DNA from: [Clostridium] celerecrescens 18A
GTDB lineage: Bacteria > Bacillota > Clostridia > Lachnospirales > Lachnospiraceae
Assembly: GCF_002797975.1 (NCBI RefSeq)
Contig: NZ_PGET01000001.1
Coordinates: 3,851,501 to 3,915,500, forward strand
Reading direction: 5' to 3'
Length of the DNA: 64,000 nucleotides
This document shows, piece after piece, positions 31,864-41,202 of this stretch (the stretch's first letter is position 1; every line of letters begins with the position of its first letter). The notes beneath the pieces are model-generated. The model worked only from the letters and a program-made list of their open reading frames with translations, ran no database searches and was not told the DNA's origin. Made by a program: the position numbers and the translations under genes.

Positions 31864-34080
31864 TCATTCTGGTTTTTTATTAATAAAGATGAGGAAAGAG
31901 GCAAAATCCCCTGATTCTCTAAAAATGCGGTTTCTGTCAATGGGAATACCAGCGTACATAAGCTCGCTTCCATAGTATTCTCCGGTCTCTCCCGGCAGGG
32001 AAACTTTATAAAGCATATCCTCGCAAAGACCCTGGAGCTTTAACCGCAGCCAGCCTGCATTGGCCGGATTCAAAACCTGATAATAAGCGGTAATTGCCTG
32101 TTCCAAATCTTCTGATACTGCCATCCATGCCGTATCATTTCCTTCAAATGGACTTTTTAACCGGTAAAATGTTCCCTGATGTAAAAGTTTCCGGTACTTC
32201 TTATAGCATGCAATCTGCTGCTTTACTGTCTCTATTTCCTCGGGAGACAGATGATTCAAATCCAGTTCATATCCAAAAGCCCCGAAAATTGCTGCATTTC
32301 CCCTGGAATCCAAAGGCGTTATTCTGTGAACCTGATGGTTGGGAACTGCGGAGACATGGGCTCCGATGCTGGATATGGGATAAACCATGGTGGTACCGTA
32401 CTGGATCTTTAACCGGTCCATGGCATCCGTATTGTCACTGCACCATGCCTGGGGAGCAAAGTATAGCATTCCAGGGTCAAACCTGGCTCCTCCGCTGGCG
32501 CAGGATTCAAACAGGATCTCCGGGAAATCCCTGGTGAGCCGGGTATATAAGTCATAGACTCCCAGGATAAATTTATGCATCACCATTCCCTGCCCGTTAG
32601 GGGAGGTTCCTCTGGAGTAGCATTCCGTCAGATACCGGTTCATGTCCCACTTGATATAGGAAATTCTTGCATTTCCAATAATATCCTTGAGCATACCATA
32701 AACCGCATCAACAATTTCCTTTCTTGAAAAATCAAGGACATGCTGATTCCTGCTTGGCGTTTCATAGCGGCCGGGAGCAGACAAAATCCAGTCTGGATGG
32801 GCCTCATAAAACCGGCTGTCTTTATTGACCATCTCCGGCTCGATCCACAAACCAAATTTTAAACCCAGGGCCTCCACCTTCTCAGACAGTCCGGAAATTC
32901 CTTCCGGAAGCTTATTCAGGTTCACTTGCCAGTCTCCTAGGCCCCTGTAGTCATCACTTCGTTCCCCAAACCAGCCGTCATCAAGAACAAACAGCTCCAC
33001 GCCTGTTTCCTTCGCCTTTTTGGCAATGGCGAAAATCTTTTCTTCGTTAAAATCCATATAGGTTGCTTCCCAGTTGTTCAAAAGCACCGGTCTTTCCCTG
33101 TCTCTCCAATATCCTCTCGCAAGCCGGGTCCTGTATAAGCGGTGGAAGATCTGGCTCATAAAGGAAAGCCCCTGTTCCGAATATACCATCACAAGCTCCG
33201 GTGTCTGGAAGGATTCCCCTGCTTTCAAAGGCCATTCAAAGGTGTCCGGATGGATTCCCATGAGCACCCGGGTGGTATCATGGGTGCAGACTTCCACCTG
33301 TCCCAGGAAGCTGCCGCTGTACACAAGGCTGAAGCCATATACCTGTCCGCTTTTCTCCGTAGTCTCTTTTCTTGCAAGTGCCAGGAATGGATTGTGCTCT
33401 GCGCTGCTGATCCCTCTCATACTGTAGATGGACTGTATTCCCTGTTCCAGGGAACGCCTCTTCAAATACCGCTCCCTGGACCATGCCCCGGAAAGCTGAA
33501 TCATCTCATAATCACAATCCGGCAGGTCAACAGCACCGCTCATAGCCGTTAAGAGGACGATCTCCTCCTTGCCATGATGGTCAAAACGGGCATGCCTTGT
33601 AAGGACCGGCATCTCTTCATAGATCGTATACGAAAGGATCAGATCCGTATCCATCACATCATCATGAAGGGTGATCTCCAGAGTGGCAGCCTCCCTCTCC
33701 TCTTCCACATAGGTGGCAGGAAGAGGCTCTATGGAGTGCTTTCCCTCAAAGATACGGTGGGACACATAGGTAAAGTTAGTGATCCTGCTGCCATTCTCCT
33801 GCCTGACGATGCAGGCACCATACCGGTAATCCCCTGTTCCATAAGCCGGATATTCCTGCTTCGTATATTGGAGACATAAGCTGACCGGCTCCGGACAGCT
33901 TATGGCGGCATGGGCGCGCTCTCCTGTCTCAAGGAGATATGCATAGGACTCCCTGTCTGTAATCCGTTTCCCATAGTACAGATTTCCCATTTGGCCATTG
34001 GCCATGATCTGAATGATATAACTCATGGACTGGTTATACAGGTGAAACTGTTTCGCTTGTTCATGATAAATGATAGACAT
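31864..34080 (-). CDS. alpha-galactosidase, GH36 family
   Basis: 738 residues, a full-length cytosolic GH36 enzyme. An N-terminal beta-sandwich is followed by the barrel with LNNWEATYMDF, VLDDGWFG, KWDMNRYLTE (nucleophile aspartate) and ESCASGGARFDPGMLYF...CSDNTDA (acid/base aspartate). It releases galactose from melibiose, raffinose and related sugars. No signal peptide, so it acts on imported oligosaccharides. It is the last gene of an operon after the two permease genes and the binding protein. AAGGAG precedes the ATG. Confidence 0.93.
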   Translation of the reverse strand: MSIIYHEQAKQFHLYNQSMSYIIQIMANGQMGNLYYGKRITDRESYAYLLETGERAHAAISCPEPVSLCLQYTKQEYPAYGTGDYRYGACIVRQENGSRITNFTYVSHRIFEGKHSIEPLPATYVEEEREAATLEITLHDDVMDTDLILSYTIYEEMPVLTRHARFDHHGKEEIVLLTAMSGAVDLPDCDYEMIQLSGAWSRERYLKRRSLEQGIQSIYSMRGISSAEHNPFLALARKETTEKSGQVYGFSLVYSGSFLGQVEVCTHDTTRVLMGIHPDTFEWPLKAGESFQTPELVMVYSEQGLSFMSQIFHRLYRTRLARGYWRDRERPVLLNNWEATYMDFNEEKIFAIAKKAKETGVELFVLDDGWFGERSDDYRGLGDWQVNLNKLPEGISGLSEKVEALGLKFGLWIEPEMVNKDSRFYEAHPDWILSAPGRYETPSRNQHVLDFSRKEIVDAVYGMLKDIIGNARISYIKWDMNRYLTECYSRGTSPNGQGMVMHKFILGVYDLYTRLTRDFPEILFESCASGGARFDPGMLYFAPQAWCSDNTDAMDRLKIQYGTTMVYPISSIGAHVSAVPNHQVHRITPLDSRGNAAIFGAFGYELDLNHLSPEEIETVKQQIACYKKYRKLLHQGTFYRLKSPFEGNDTAWMAVSEDLEQAITAYYQVLNPANAGWLRLKLQGLCEDMLYKVSLPGETGEYYGSELMYAGIPIDRNRIFRESGDFASFLIFINKKPE

Positions 34081-34094
34081 AATTCATACTCCTT

Positions 34095-34925
34095 TTATAA
34101 TTTTCCTCCGGATGTAGCAATTCCTTCTATAAACTGTTTCTGGAATATCAGATAAATGATAATCATGGGGATACAGGCCAGTAAGGATGCCGCCATAAGC
34201 TCCGGATAATTTGTTTCAAACTGTCCCTGCAGCTTTGCAAGGGCGGCAGACAGGGGCATGGTATTTTGCTCTGTATTGACGACCAGAGGCCACATCAGCT
34301 CCTTAAATCCAAACAGTGCGGTAAAGATACCAAGAGCCACCATGGAGGACTTTGTAAGAGGGGCCATTACATAAAGAAAGGTCTGGCCGATATTGCAGCC
34401 GTCAAGCCTGGCCGCCTCCTCTAAGGAAGAAGGAAGCCCCATATAAGCCTGCCTTAATAAAAAGGTTCCAAAGGCTGTCACGAGCCCCGGAAAAAGCAGG
34501 CCAAAGGAGGTATTTAACATTCCAAGCTTACTTACCATTAAGTATTGAGGAATAATAAAGATCTGGGAGGGCACCATCATCTGGAACAAAACCAGGGAAA
34601 AGGCCAGATTCTTTCCCTTAAAGTGAAGGCGTCCAAAGGCATATCCCGCCATGGTTGCAGTAAGTACCGCACAAATGACCCGTTCTACAATCAGCATTAA
34701 CGTATTCCAGTACAGCCTTAAAAAGTTCATTTTGCTTATGATGGATAAAAATGCTTCCTTTCTCCATACCGTAGGAAAAATGATAAACGGATTCATCTGA
34801 GTTGCCTCCGATGTGCTTTTAAAGGCCGTTAAAAACATCCACAAAAAGGGTACCAGCATAATGACAGATCCGATTGTGAGAATGAAGTAAACGATGGCTG
34901 ATTTAATTTTTCTACTCTTATCCAT
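34095..34925 (-). CDS. sugar ABC transporter permease, MalG/LacG type
   Basis: About 276 residues with six membrane helices and the coupling motif EAARLDGCNIGQTFLYVMAPL. The ATG at 34925 has GGGAGGAG upstream; the longer frame from 34967 overlaps the other permease gene. It pairs with the MalF-type permease and the lipoprotein of the same operon to import alpha-galactosides. The ATPase is not encoded here and is probably a shared MsmK-like protein. Confidence 0.9.
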   Translation of the reverse strand: MDKSRKIKSAIVYFILTIGSVIMLVPFLWMFLTAFKSTSEATQMNPFIIFPTVWRKEAFLSIISKMNFLRLYWNTLMLIVERVICAVLTATMAGYAFGRLHFKGKNLAFSLVLFQMMVPSQIFIIPQYLMVSKLGMLNTSFGLLFPGLVTAFGTFLLRQAYMGLPSSLEEAARLDGCNIGQTFLYVMAPLTKSSMVALGIFTALFGFKELMWPLVVNTEQNTMPLSAALAKLQGQFETNYPELMAASLLACIPMIIIYLIFQKQFIEGIATSGGKL

Positions 34926-34936
34926 AATTCTCCTCC

Positions 34937-35842
34937 CTAGCTGTAGTTCACCCATTTTTTCTGACAAATCATCTGAATCATTGTGATCAGAAGGATTACC
35001 ATAAGAAGCAGCATGACAATGGAAGAGCCGTATCCCTTGTTTCCTTCTATAAACGAATATTTATAGAAAAGGTACACCAGGGACTGGGTCTTTACCAGCG
35101 CCGGGTTGCTTTTTCCCATCATCATATAGATGCTGTCAAACACCTGCATGGCCCCTATGACTCTGGTCACTGTCACAAAAAACATGGTGGGTGATATTAA
35201 GGGCAGTGTAATCGTAAAAAACTGGCTGATTCCGTTTGCTCCGTCAATCTGCGCCGCCTCATAATAGTCCCGGGGTATTTCCTGAAGGCCTGCAAAAAAC
35301 AGTACCATATTATAACCGATCACGGACCAGATTCCTACGATTGCTACGGAGATAAATGCGATATTGGGATTGGAGATCCAGTTTACGCCGGAAAGTCCGA
35401 TCCCGCGAAGCAGATGGTTAAGCAGTCCGAATTCCGAGTTATAAAGCCATCTCCAAACCATAGCCACCGCCGCAGGAGCAGCTACCATTGGCAGGAAATA
35501 AATGGTCCTCCATATTGAGCGTCCCCGGATTTTTCCATTTAAAAAAACGGCTAGCACAAGTGCAATCGCAATGGAAAACGGTACCTCCACCACCGCATAT
35601 TTACATGTATTCCATAAAGCCTGCCATACAGTCCCATCACTGAAAAGCTTCCGGTAATTGTCAAAGCCAATAAATACATTGCCTTTGCCAAAAGCCCCTG
35701 TTTTGAAAAAGCTTTGATAAATGGTCTGAAAAATAGGGATGATGTTTAATATAATTAGTCCTGCCATGGTAGGCAGCAAAAACATCCACCCCCATAAAAA
35801 TTCACTTCTCTCCCGTTTTGATACCTTTGACTTTCTGTTCAT
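34937..35842 (-). CDS. sugar ABC transporter permease, MalF/UgpA type
   Basis: About 301 residues with six membrane helices and the coupling motif EAAQIDGANGISQFFTITLPLI. The ATG at 35842 follows CGGAGGG; a longer frame to 35881 lacks an SD. It lies 12 bp before the partner permease and about 106 bp after the binding-protein gene, with a stabilising hairpin in that gap. Confidence 0.9.
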   Translation of the reverse strand: MNRKSKVSKRERSEFLWGWMFLLPTMAGLIILNIIPIFQTIYQSFFKTGAFGKGNVFIGFDNYRKLFSDGTVWQALWNTCKYAVVEVPFSIAIALVLAVFLNGKIRGRSIWRTIYFLPMVAAPAAVAMVWRWLYNSEFGLLNHLLRGIGLSGVNWISNPNIAFISVAIVGIWSVIGYNMVLFFAGLQEIPRDYYEAAQIDGANGISQFFTITLPLISPTMFFVTVTRVIGAMQVFDSIYMMMGKSNPALVKTQSLVYLFYKYSFIEGNKGYGSSIVMLLLMVILLITMIQMICQKKWVNYS

Positions 35843-35905
35843 GCAGACCCTCCGTATTTCTTTGTCAAGCGATATACTCAATCCGCTTCACCACTTGATT
35901 CGGCT

Positions 35906-35940
35906 AAAAAGGGGGAGGCGCTTTAAAAGCCTGCCTCCCC
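35906..35940 (-). terminator. intra-operon terminator/stabiliser hairpin after the binding-protein gene
   Basis: GGGGAGGC and GCCTCCCC arms (35912-35919, 35933-35940) followed by U's on the minus strand. Partial termination here would yield more binding protein than permease, as in many sugar operons. Confidence 0.6.
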
Positions 35941-35948
35941 AGCCCTTC

Positions 35949-37286
35949 CTATTCTTGTGCCAGCAAGGCATTCATTTCCTGAGTAATATCCTTGCAGACA
36001 TCATCAACACTCTTCGCTCCAGTCCATGCATCGATCAATTTTTCATGGCTCATATTGTTCCAGGCAACCGTTGATTTAGAGTATGGCCTGATGACCAGGT
36101 CACTCATCATATCTAAATATGCCTGGAGGTTAAAGTCCTGATATGCCTTTATCCAGTTATCCGTTGTTCCTTCATAGGCAGAAATAACGATTCCAAGGTC
36201 AGACTGCTTCTGCTGAGCTTCCTTTGATCCCATGTATTCGATCAGCTTCCAAGCTTCTTCAGGCATGCCGGTATTAGCGGAAGCTGCCCAGCCCAGTCCA
36301 TTGTAAATGGAGATCCTCTTTCCAGAGGCCGCATCCTTTGGAAGGACTGCGATGTCACAGTTTGCCTTTACGTAATCATTATTGCAAAGCTCCGGAAGCA
36401 TCCAAGAGCCAGCCGTAATCATGGCTACCTTACCGGCTTCAAACAAAGCTTCCTCTGTATTCTCTGCCATCACTTCGTATGGAGGCGCATATCCTTCTTT
36501 CATCAGGTCTGTGATAAACGTTAAGGCCTTGATGGTTCCCGGCTGGTCAAATCCGGAAGATTTTTTATCATCGCTGATCACATAACCACCCATATCATAA
36601 ACGATATTGTTCCAGCCTGCCTGGTCATTGGTGGGCCTTAAGGCAAATCCATACTGGCTTCCATCTGCTTTGGTCAGCTTTTTTGCTGCTTCTGCATAAT
36701 CATCCCAGGTCCAATCCTTGTCGGGATAAGGGATTCCCGCTTCATCAAACATGGTTTTGTTGTACCAGAGTGCGATGGTATCGATATCCTTTGGCACTGC
36801 ATACTGCTTTGTACCTTCCCAATTATAGATCTGCACAATGTCCTTAGGGAATTTATCCATTTCCAGCTTCTTGCTTTCCTTGATGCGGTCTGTTAAGTTC
36901 AGGAGCATCTCGTATTCGGAATACCTTGCGATCTCATTGGAATGCATCCAGAAAACATCGGGAAGAGATCCGCCGGTTGCTCCTGCCTCCAGCATAGTCC
37001 AGTACTGCTCCCATGGGGTTACCTGAATTTGAGTTTTAATTCCCGTTTCATTTGTAAAGTCCTTCATGATCTCCGTAAGTCCCGGTTCCTGGTTCTTGTC
37101 CCAGATTGCAACCGTGAGAGTTCCCTGAGCAGCCGTACTTTCTGACTCACTGGAGCTTTCCGCCGCCTGCTTTGTTTCTCCCGAGCTTGCAGGAGCCGTT
37201 TCCTTCCCGGTCTTGCTTCCGCAGCCAACCAGTGCTGCCGCCATTACCGCTGCCATTGCCGCCGTCAACCACCATTTACATTTCAT
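35949..37286 (-). CDS. sugar ABC transporter substrate-binding lipoprotein
   Basis: 445 residues. Lipobox LVGC (C22), a short Ser/Glu-rich linker, then an extracellular solute-binding fold of family 1 (TLTVAIWDKNQEPGLTEIMKDF; VFWMHSNEIARYSEYEMLLNL; KDIDTIALWYNKTMFDEAGI). It captures an oligosaccharide, probably an alpha-galactoside judging by the GH36 enzyme in the operon. It is the first gene of the operon, with GGGAGGT before the start and AraC-type repeats in the promoter region. Confidence 0.92.
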   Translation of the reverse strand: MKCKWWLTAAMAAVMAAALVGCGSKTGKETAPASSGETKQAAESSSESESTAAQGTLTVAIWDKNQEPGLTEIMKDFTNETGIKTQIQVTPWEQYWTMLEAGATGGSLPDVFWMHSNEIARYSEYEMLLNLTDRIKESKKLEMDKFPKDIVQIYNWEGTKQYAVPKDIDTIALWYNKTMFDEAGIPYPDKDWTWDDYAEAAKKLTKADGSQYGFALRPTNDQAGWNNIVYDMGGYVISDDKKSSGFDQPGTIKALTFITDLMKEGYAPPYEVMAENTEEALFEAGKVAMITAGSWMLPELCNNDYVKANCDIAVLPKDAASGKRISIYNGLGWAASANTGMPEEAWKLIEYMGSKEAQQKQSDLGIVISAYEGTTDNWIKAYQDFNLQAYLDMMSDLVIRPYSKSTVAWNNMSHEKLIDAWTGAKSVDDVCKDITQEMNALLAQE

Positions 37287-37336
37287 TTTGTTACCTCCCT
37301 TTGATTAGTCAGTTTATATAGTTAAAACTGAATTTA

Positions 37337-37389
37337 AAACCATTTTTTGTGTATTTTTATTTGTCTGTCTCTGATTATAAACCATTTTT
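37337..37389 (-). promoter_or_regulatory. direct repeats and -10 box before the alpha-galactoside operon
   Basis: AAACCATTTTT occurs at 37337-37347 and again at 37379-37389, 42 bp apart (four helical turns). A minus-strand TATAAT lies at 37374-37379. The helically phased direct repeats fit an AraC-family activator, and an AraC gene lies next door at 37440. Confidence 0.5.
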
Positions 37390-37439
37390 CATCTATATTA
37401 CATAGACTAATGTGATAGGTACATGGTGTTTTGTTATAT

Positions 37440-38237
37440 TTACCGAACCTCTTCTCTCATCTTCTTCCGATACTGGAGCGGGGACTCCCCCTCTGCCTGC
37501 AGGAAACTTTTACAAAATACCGAAGCATCATGAAAGCCACAGGATAAACCGGTTTCCGTTATACTTAGGCCTGTATCCTCTAACAGGCGCTTTGCCTCCA
37601 TGATCCGGTAGGCCGTTAAATACTGTTTCGGAGAAATGCCCTTATATTTCATAAAAAGCCTGTACAGATAGGTCCTGTCGATCCCCACATATTTTGACAC
37701 ATCCCCGATCTGAATGGGGTAGCTGTAATTATGGCGTATATAGGTTTCCGCCCTGGACAGATAACTATGCTCATACTCTCCCACTTCCTTGCTGCGTTTT
37801 GGGAACCGGGAAAACAGCAGATAAAGATACCCAGCCGTTTCATCCATATTATGCTCCCCGCTTTCAAAAACAGTCACCAGCCGGTCCATATAGTCTCGCC
37901 ATTCCTCTCCGTGATCAAAATGGTACACATATTCATTTTCCTCCTGCCGGTAATCACTTAACAGCCTCTCCGCTTCAGTCCCTGCAAAAGCTGCCCAGGC
38001 ATATTCCCAGGGTTCCTCCTTATCCGCCTGATAATAAGTGACTTCCTGAGGTTTAATTAAAAATGCATCTCCCTCCTTTAAGGCATATTCCTCGCCTCCT
38101 GTGCGATAGATCCCCTTTCCCCGCAGGATCACATGCATCAGGTAATGCTTCCGGATCGCCGGTCCGAAAAAATGCCCTGACGCACACTGTTCACGACCGC
38201 AGTAATAAATGGTCAACCCCCGTACCCATTGATTCAT
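37440..38237 (-). CDS. AraC-family regulator of the alpha-galactoside operon
   Basis: 265 residues. An N-terminal cupin-like sugar-sensing domain (RGKGIYRTGGEEYALKEGDAFLI) is followed by two helix-turn-helices (IQIGDVSKYVGIDRTYLYRLFMKY and LSITETGLSCGFHDASVFCKSFLQAEGESP). GGAGGG precedes the ATG. It lies just upstream of the binding-protein gene on the same strand and divergent from the GH4 gene, and probably activates one or both upon binding the sugar. Confidence 0.9.
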   Translation of the reverse strand: MNQWVRGLTIYYCGREQCASGHFFGPAIRKHYLMHVILRGKGIYRTGGEEYALKEGDAFLIKPQEVTYYQADKEEPWEYAWAAFAGTEAERLLSDYRQEENEYVYHFDHGEEWRDYMDRLVTVFESGEHNMDETAGYLYLLFSRFPKRSKEVGEYEHSYLSRAETYIRHNYSYPIQIGDVSKYVGIDRTYLYRLFMKYKGISPKQYLTAYRIMEAKRLLEDTGLSITETGLSCGFHDASVFCKSFLQAEGESPLQYRKKMREEVR

Positions 38238-38355
38238 GCTTCACCCTCCTATACAACAAAATGACAATTTTATGAAACAAACTTCCTATCTTTTTTTCTG
38301 CTGCAATTATACAATATCCTCATCAGACAGACAAGGAAAACAAGGAGGAAGAAAT

Positions 38356-39678
38356 ATGGTAAAGATAACTTTTATGGGGGCAGGCAGCACGATATTTGCA
38401 AGAAATGTCTTAGGCGACTGCATGTGCACTCCAGTACTTCAGGATGCTGTGATCGCTCTTTACGATATTGATCAGGTGCGGCTTTCGGATTCGGAGCTTA
38501 TTCTGAATGCAATCAACAAAAATGCGAATGAAGGACGGGCGGATATAAAAACTTATCTGGGAGAGGAAAACCGGAAGGAAGCCTTATCCGGTGCCACCTT
38601 TGTAGTGAACGCCATTCAGGTGGGCGGATACGATCCCTGTACGATTACAGACTTCGAAATTCCTAAAAAATACGGTTTAAAACAAACCATTGCGGATACC
38701 CTGGGGATCGGCGGTATTATGCGGGGCTTAAGGACCATTCCGGTCATGGAGGATTTTGCAAGAGATATGGAAGAGGTTTGTCCGGATGCCTACTTCTTAA
38801 ATTATACCAATCCCATGGCTATTTTAACTGGTTACATGCAGCGTTACACCTCCATTAAAACCATTGGTTTATGCCACAGCGTCCAGGTATGCTCAGAAAC
38901 TTTATTAAAGGAACTTGATATGGAGGATAAGCTGGAAGGGCGTACAGAATTAATTGCAGGAATTAACCATATGGCCTGGCTCTTAAAGCTCCATGACAGA
39001 GATGGAAACGACCTTTACCCCATGATCCGTCAGAAGGCCTCCAGGAAAAACCAGACAGAAAAACATAAGGATATGGTCCGCTTTGAATACATCAGCCATT
39101 TAGACTATTATTGTACGGAATCCAGTGAACACAATGCAGAATACAATCCGTTGTTCATAAAATCCAAGTACCCGGAAATGATCGAAGAATTCCAGATCCC
39201 CTTAGATGAATATCCGCGGCGCTGCATCAAGCAGATCAATGAGTGGGAAGAGGAAAAAAACTCTATCCTAAACAACGGACAGATCACTCATGCCCGTTCT
39301 CATGAATACGCCTCCTATATTATGGAAGCAATTTTGACCAATAAGCCTTACAAGATCGGGGCAAGTGTCTTAAACCGGGGGCTGATCGATAACCTCCCCG
39401 CCGATGCCTGCGTAGAAGTTCCCTGCCTGGTAGACGGAAGCGGAATCACTCCCTGCCATGTTGGCCCTCTTCCCACCCAGCTGGCAGCCATGAACATGAC
39501 AAACATAAATCCCCAGCTTCTCACCATAGAAGCCGCCCGTAACAGGGACAGAAAAACCATTTATCAGGCAGCCATGCTGGATCCTCACACTGCTGCCGAG
39601 CTTAACATAAAAGATATCCGCGCCATGGTAGATGAACTCATTACAGCCCATGGCGATTACATGAAAATGTACCAGTAA
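38356..39678 (+). CDS. GH4 family alpha-galactosidase (MelA type)
   Basis: 440 residues from the ATG at 38356 (AAGGAGG upstream; the frame extends to 38236 without support). An NAD-binding Rossmann start (ITFMGAGSTIFARNVLGD) and NYTNPMAILT, GLCHSVQ and GINHMAW (the manganese-binding cysteine and histidine) are typical of MelA. GH4 enzymes cleave by an NAD- and Mn-dependent redox mechanism. The locus thus has two unrelated alpha-galactosidases. Specificity for galactosides rather than glucosides or galacturonides is the likely but not certain call. Confidence 0.88.
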   Translation: MVKITFMGAGSTIFARNVLGDCMCTPVLQDAVIALYDIDQVRLSDSELILNAINKNANEGRADIKTYLGEENRKEALSGATFVVNAIQVGGYDPCTITDFEIPKKYGLKQTIADTLGIGGIMRGLRTIPVMEDFARDMEEVCPDAYFLNYTNPMAILTGYMQRYTSIKTIGLCHSVQVCSETLLKELDMEDKLEGRTELIAGINHMAWLLKLHDRDGNDLYPMIRQKASRKNQTEKHKDMVRFEYISHLDYYCTESSEHNAEYNPLFIKSKYPEMIEEFQIPLDEYPRRCIKQINEWEEEKNSILNNGQITHARSHEYASYIMEAILTNKPYKIGASVLNRGLIDNLPADACVEVPCLVDGSGITPCHVGPLPTQLAAMNMTNINPQLLTIEAARNRDRKTIYQAAMLDPHTAAELNIKDIRAMVDELITAHGDYMKMYQ

Positions 39679-39803
39679 ACGAAACTTCCAGGAATCGTTA
39701 TTTACAAGATGCCCATAATGCCTGTATACTTGACCCTATCAAACATCCTACATAAAAGCGGATCGTCTGACAGGGTCTTTCACCATTTTGAGGGGGTATA
39801 CCT

Positions 39804-40676
39804 TTGAGCGAAAAACAAACGACTTATAAAAACGTTGCCGGGTTCCGCTGCTTAAGGAACATTAAACGGCAGACCAATGATCTGTACCTGGTCCACTGTG
39901 GAATCCAGCAGTGTCCTCCGGGATACACCTACGATCATAAGATTCCAAATGAATATCACCTTCACTTTGTGCTGGGGGGCGCAGGCTCCCTGGAAATCAA
40001 CGGGAAACGGTATGATCTGAAAACCGATGACATCTTTCTCATTCCCAAGGGACATCCCGTTCTTTACAATGCGGATCATAAAAATCCCTGGGAGTATATG
40101 TGGATCACTTTTGACGGTGAAATGGCGGAGGCCTATTTAAGCTATGTGGGCATATCCCCGCAGCTCCCTGCCATCCATTCCCAGATTCCCAATCAGCTTT
40201 ATCTACCCATGATACACAAAATACTGGATACCAGTGAACTGACCTTTGCCAATGAAATCAAACGGGTGGGATACCTATACGAGATATTGTCCACTTTGAT
40301 CGAAATGCAGAATACCATAAGAACCAGTAAAAAGAACCAGTACGACTATTCCATCGATACTTATGTAGATTATGCCCTTCAGTATATTAAGCTGAACTAC
40401 AACAGCATTAAGGTACAGGACATCGCAGACTACATCGGGATCAACCGTTCCTATTTAACTACAATATTCAAAAAACAGCTTCACGTTTCTCCTCAGGAAT
40501 ACTTAATGAGGTACAGGCTTAACATTGCCGCCAATCAGCTTGCCACCACCTCCTTATCCATTCAGGAAATTGCCACAGACATCGGATATCATAACCCTTT
40601 AACCTTTTCCAAGATATTTAAGCAGGAATTCGGCGTCAGCCCGAAGCATTACAGGGAAGAAAAACGGCAGCCATAA
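39804..40676 (+). CDS. AraC-family regulator, second copy
   Basis: 290 residues, starting at TTG (GAGGGGG upstream). The cupin domain (NEYHLHFVLGGAGSLEINGKRYDL) and two C-terminal helix-turn-helices (IKVQDIADYIGINRSYLTTIFKK; LSIQEIATDIGYHNPLTFSKIFKQEFGVSP) mark a typical sugar-responsive AraC protein. It follows the GH4 gene by 125 bp and probably regulates it, giving the locus two related regulators. Confidence 0.88.
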   Translation: MSEKQTTYKNVAGFRCLRNIKRQTNDLYLVHCGIQQCPPGYTYDHKIPNEYHLHFVLGGAGSLEINGKRYDLKTDDIFLIPKGHPVLYNADHKNPWEYMWITFDGEMAEAYLSYVGISPQLPAIHSQIPNQLYLPMIHKILDTSELTFANEIKRVGYLYEILSTLIEMQNTIRTSKKNQYDYSIDTYVDYALQYIKLNYNSIKVQDIADYIGINRSYLTTIFKKQLHVSPQEYLMRYRLNIAANQLATTSLSIQEIATDIGYHNPLTFSKIFKQEFGVSPKHYREEKRQP

Positions 40677-40700
40677 GAAGGCTCATTACCCACATAAAAA

Positions 40701-40733
40701 ACAGGAGGCTGGTCCTTAAGGACTGCCTCCTGT
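40701..40733 (-). terminator. terminator between the AraC gene and the DUF1858 gene
   Basis: A 14-bp near-perfect stem with a TTAA loop; on the minus strand it is followed by UUUUUU. It ends the DUF1858 transcript and may also stop the convergent AraC transcript. Confidence 0.8.
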
Positions 40734-40749
40734 CATATAATAATATATT

Positions 40750-40950
40750 CTATACTTCTGCTAACACTTCGTTAATCTGGGAAACCAGTACATCACAGTC
40801 TATTCCATGAACCTGGCAAGCTTCCTCAAGGGACTCACCCTGAGATGCTGGACAGCCGAGGCAATGCATACCTGCACGCATTAACATAGGTGCAATGTTC
40901 TCGTCCATTTCAAGCAGTGCGCCTATTAACATATCCTTCTGGATCTGCAT
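40750..40950 (-). CDS. DUF1858 redox-disulfide protein
   Basis: 66 residues with a CxxC-type motif ([18 protein letters not shown]), the pattern of small hybrid-cluster-associated redox disulfide proteins. It may act in thiol redox or metal handling. It lies alone, divergent from the pyruvate formate-lyase genes, whose oxygen sensitivity is a plausible functional link (inference). SD AAGGAGG. Confidence 0.85.
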   Translation of the reverse strand: MQIQKDMLIGALLEMDENIAPMLMRAGMHCLGCPASQGESLEEACQVHGIDCDVLVSQINEVLAEV

Positions 40951-41080
40951 CTTGTATTCCTCCTTAAAAAATTGTACTTACTGTCTTTATAATATAATAC
41001 TTTTCCTCCTGATTAGCAAGGGCTAAATTCCTTTTTTTCCTTCTGACTTCTTTTTGTCAAATTTTTCTCAATAAGTAGTC

Positions 41081-41110
41081 TTGACATTGTATACAGTATT
41101 CATATATAAT
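41081..41110 (+). promoter_or_regulatory. promoter of the pyruvate formate-lyase operon
   Basis: TTGACA (41081-41086), 18 bp and TATAAT (41105-41110). The start codon is 92 bp downstream, leaving a long leader that begins with the inverted repeat at 41113-41135. Confidence 0.75.
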
Positions 41111-41112
41111 GT

Positions 41113-41135
41113 ATTCATACAAAGATTGTATGAAT
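41113..41135. promoter_or_regulatory. perfect inverted repeat at the pfl transcription start
   Basis: ATTCATACAA and TTGTATGAAT are exact 10-bp inverted repeats with a 3-bp spacer, starting 3 bp after the -10 box. The half-site GTATTCATA also occurs at 41096-41104 in the promoter spacer. A repressor of fermentation genes could bind here; the sequence is not the Rex consensus as I know it. Confidence 0.6.
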
Positions 41136-41202
41136 TATAATCTTTGACGGCACTCATTTATAATTGACACTTATACAGCAGATTTTACGGAGGAACAATA
41201 CT

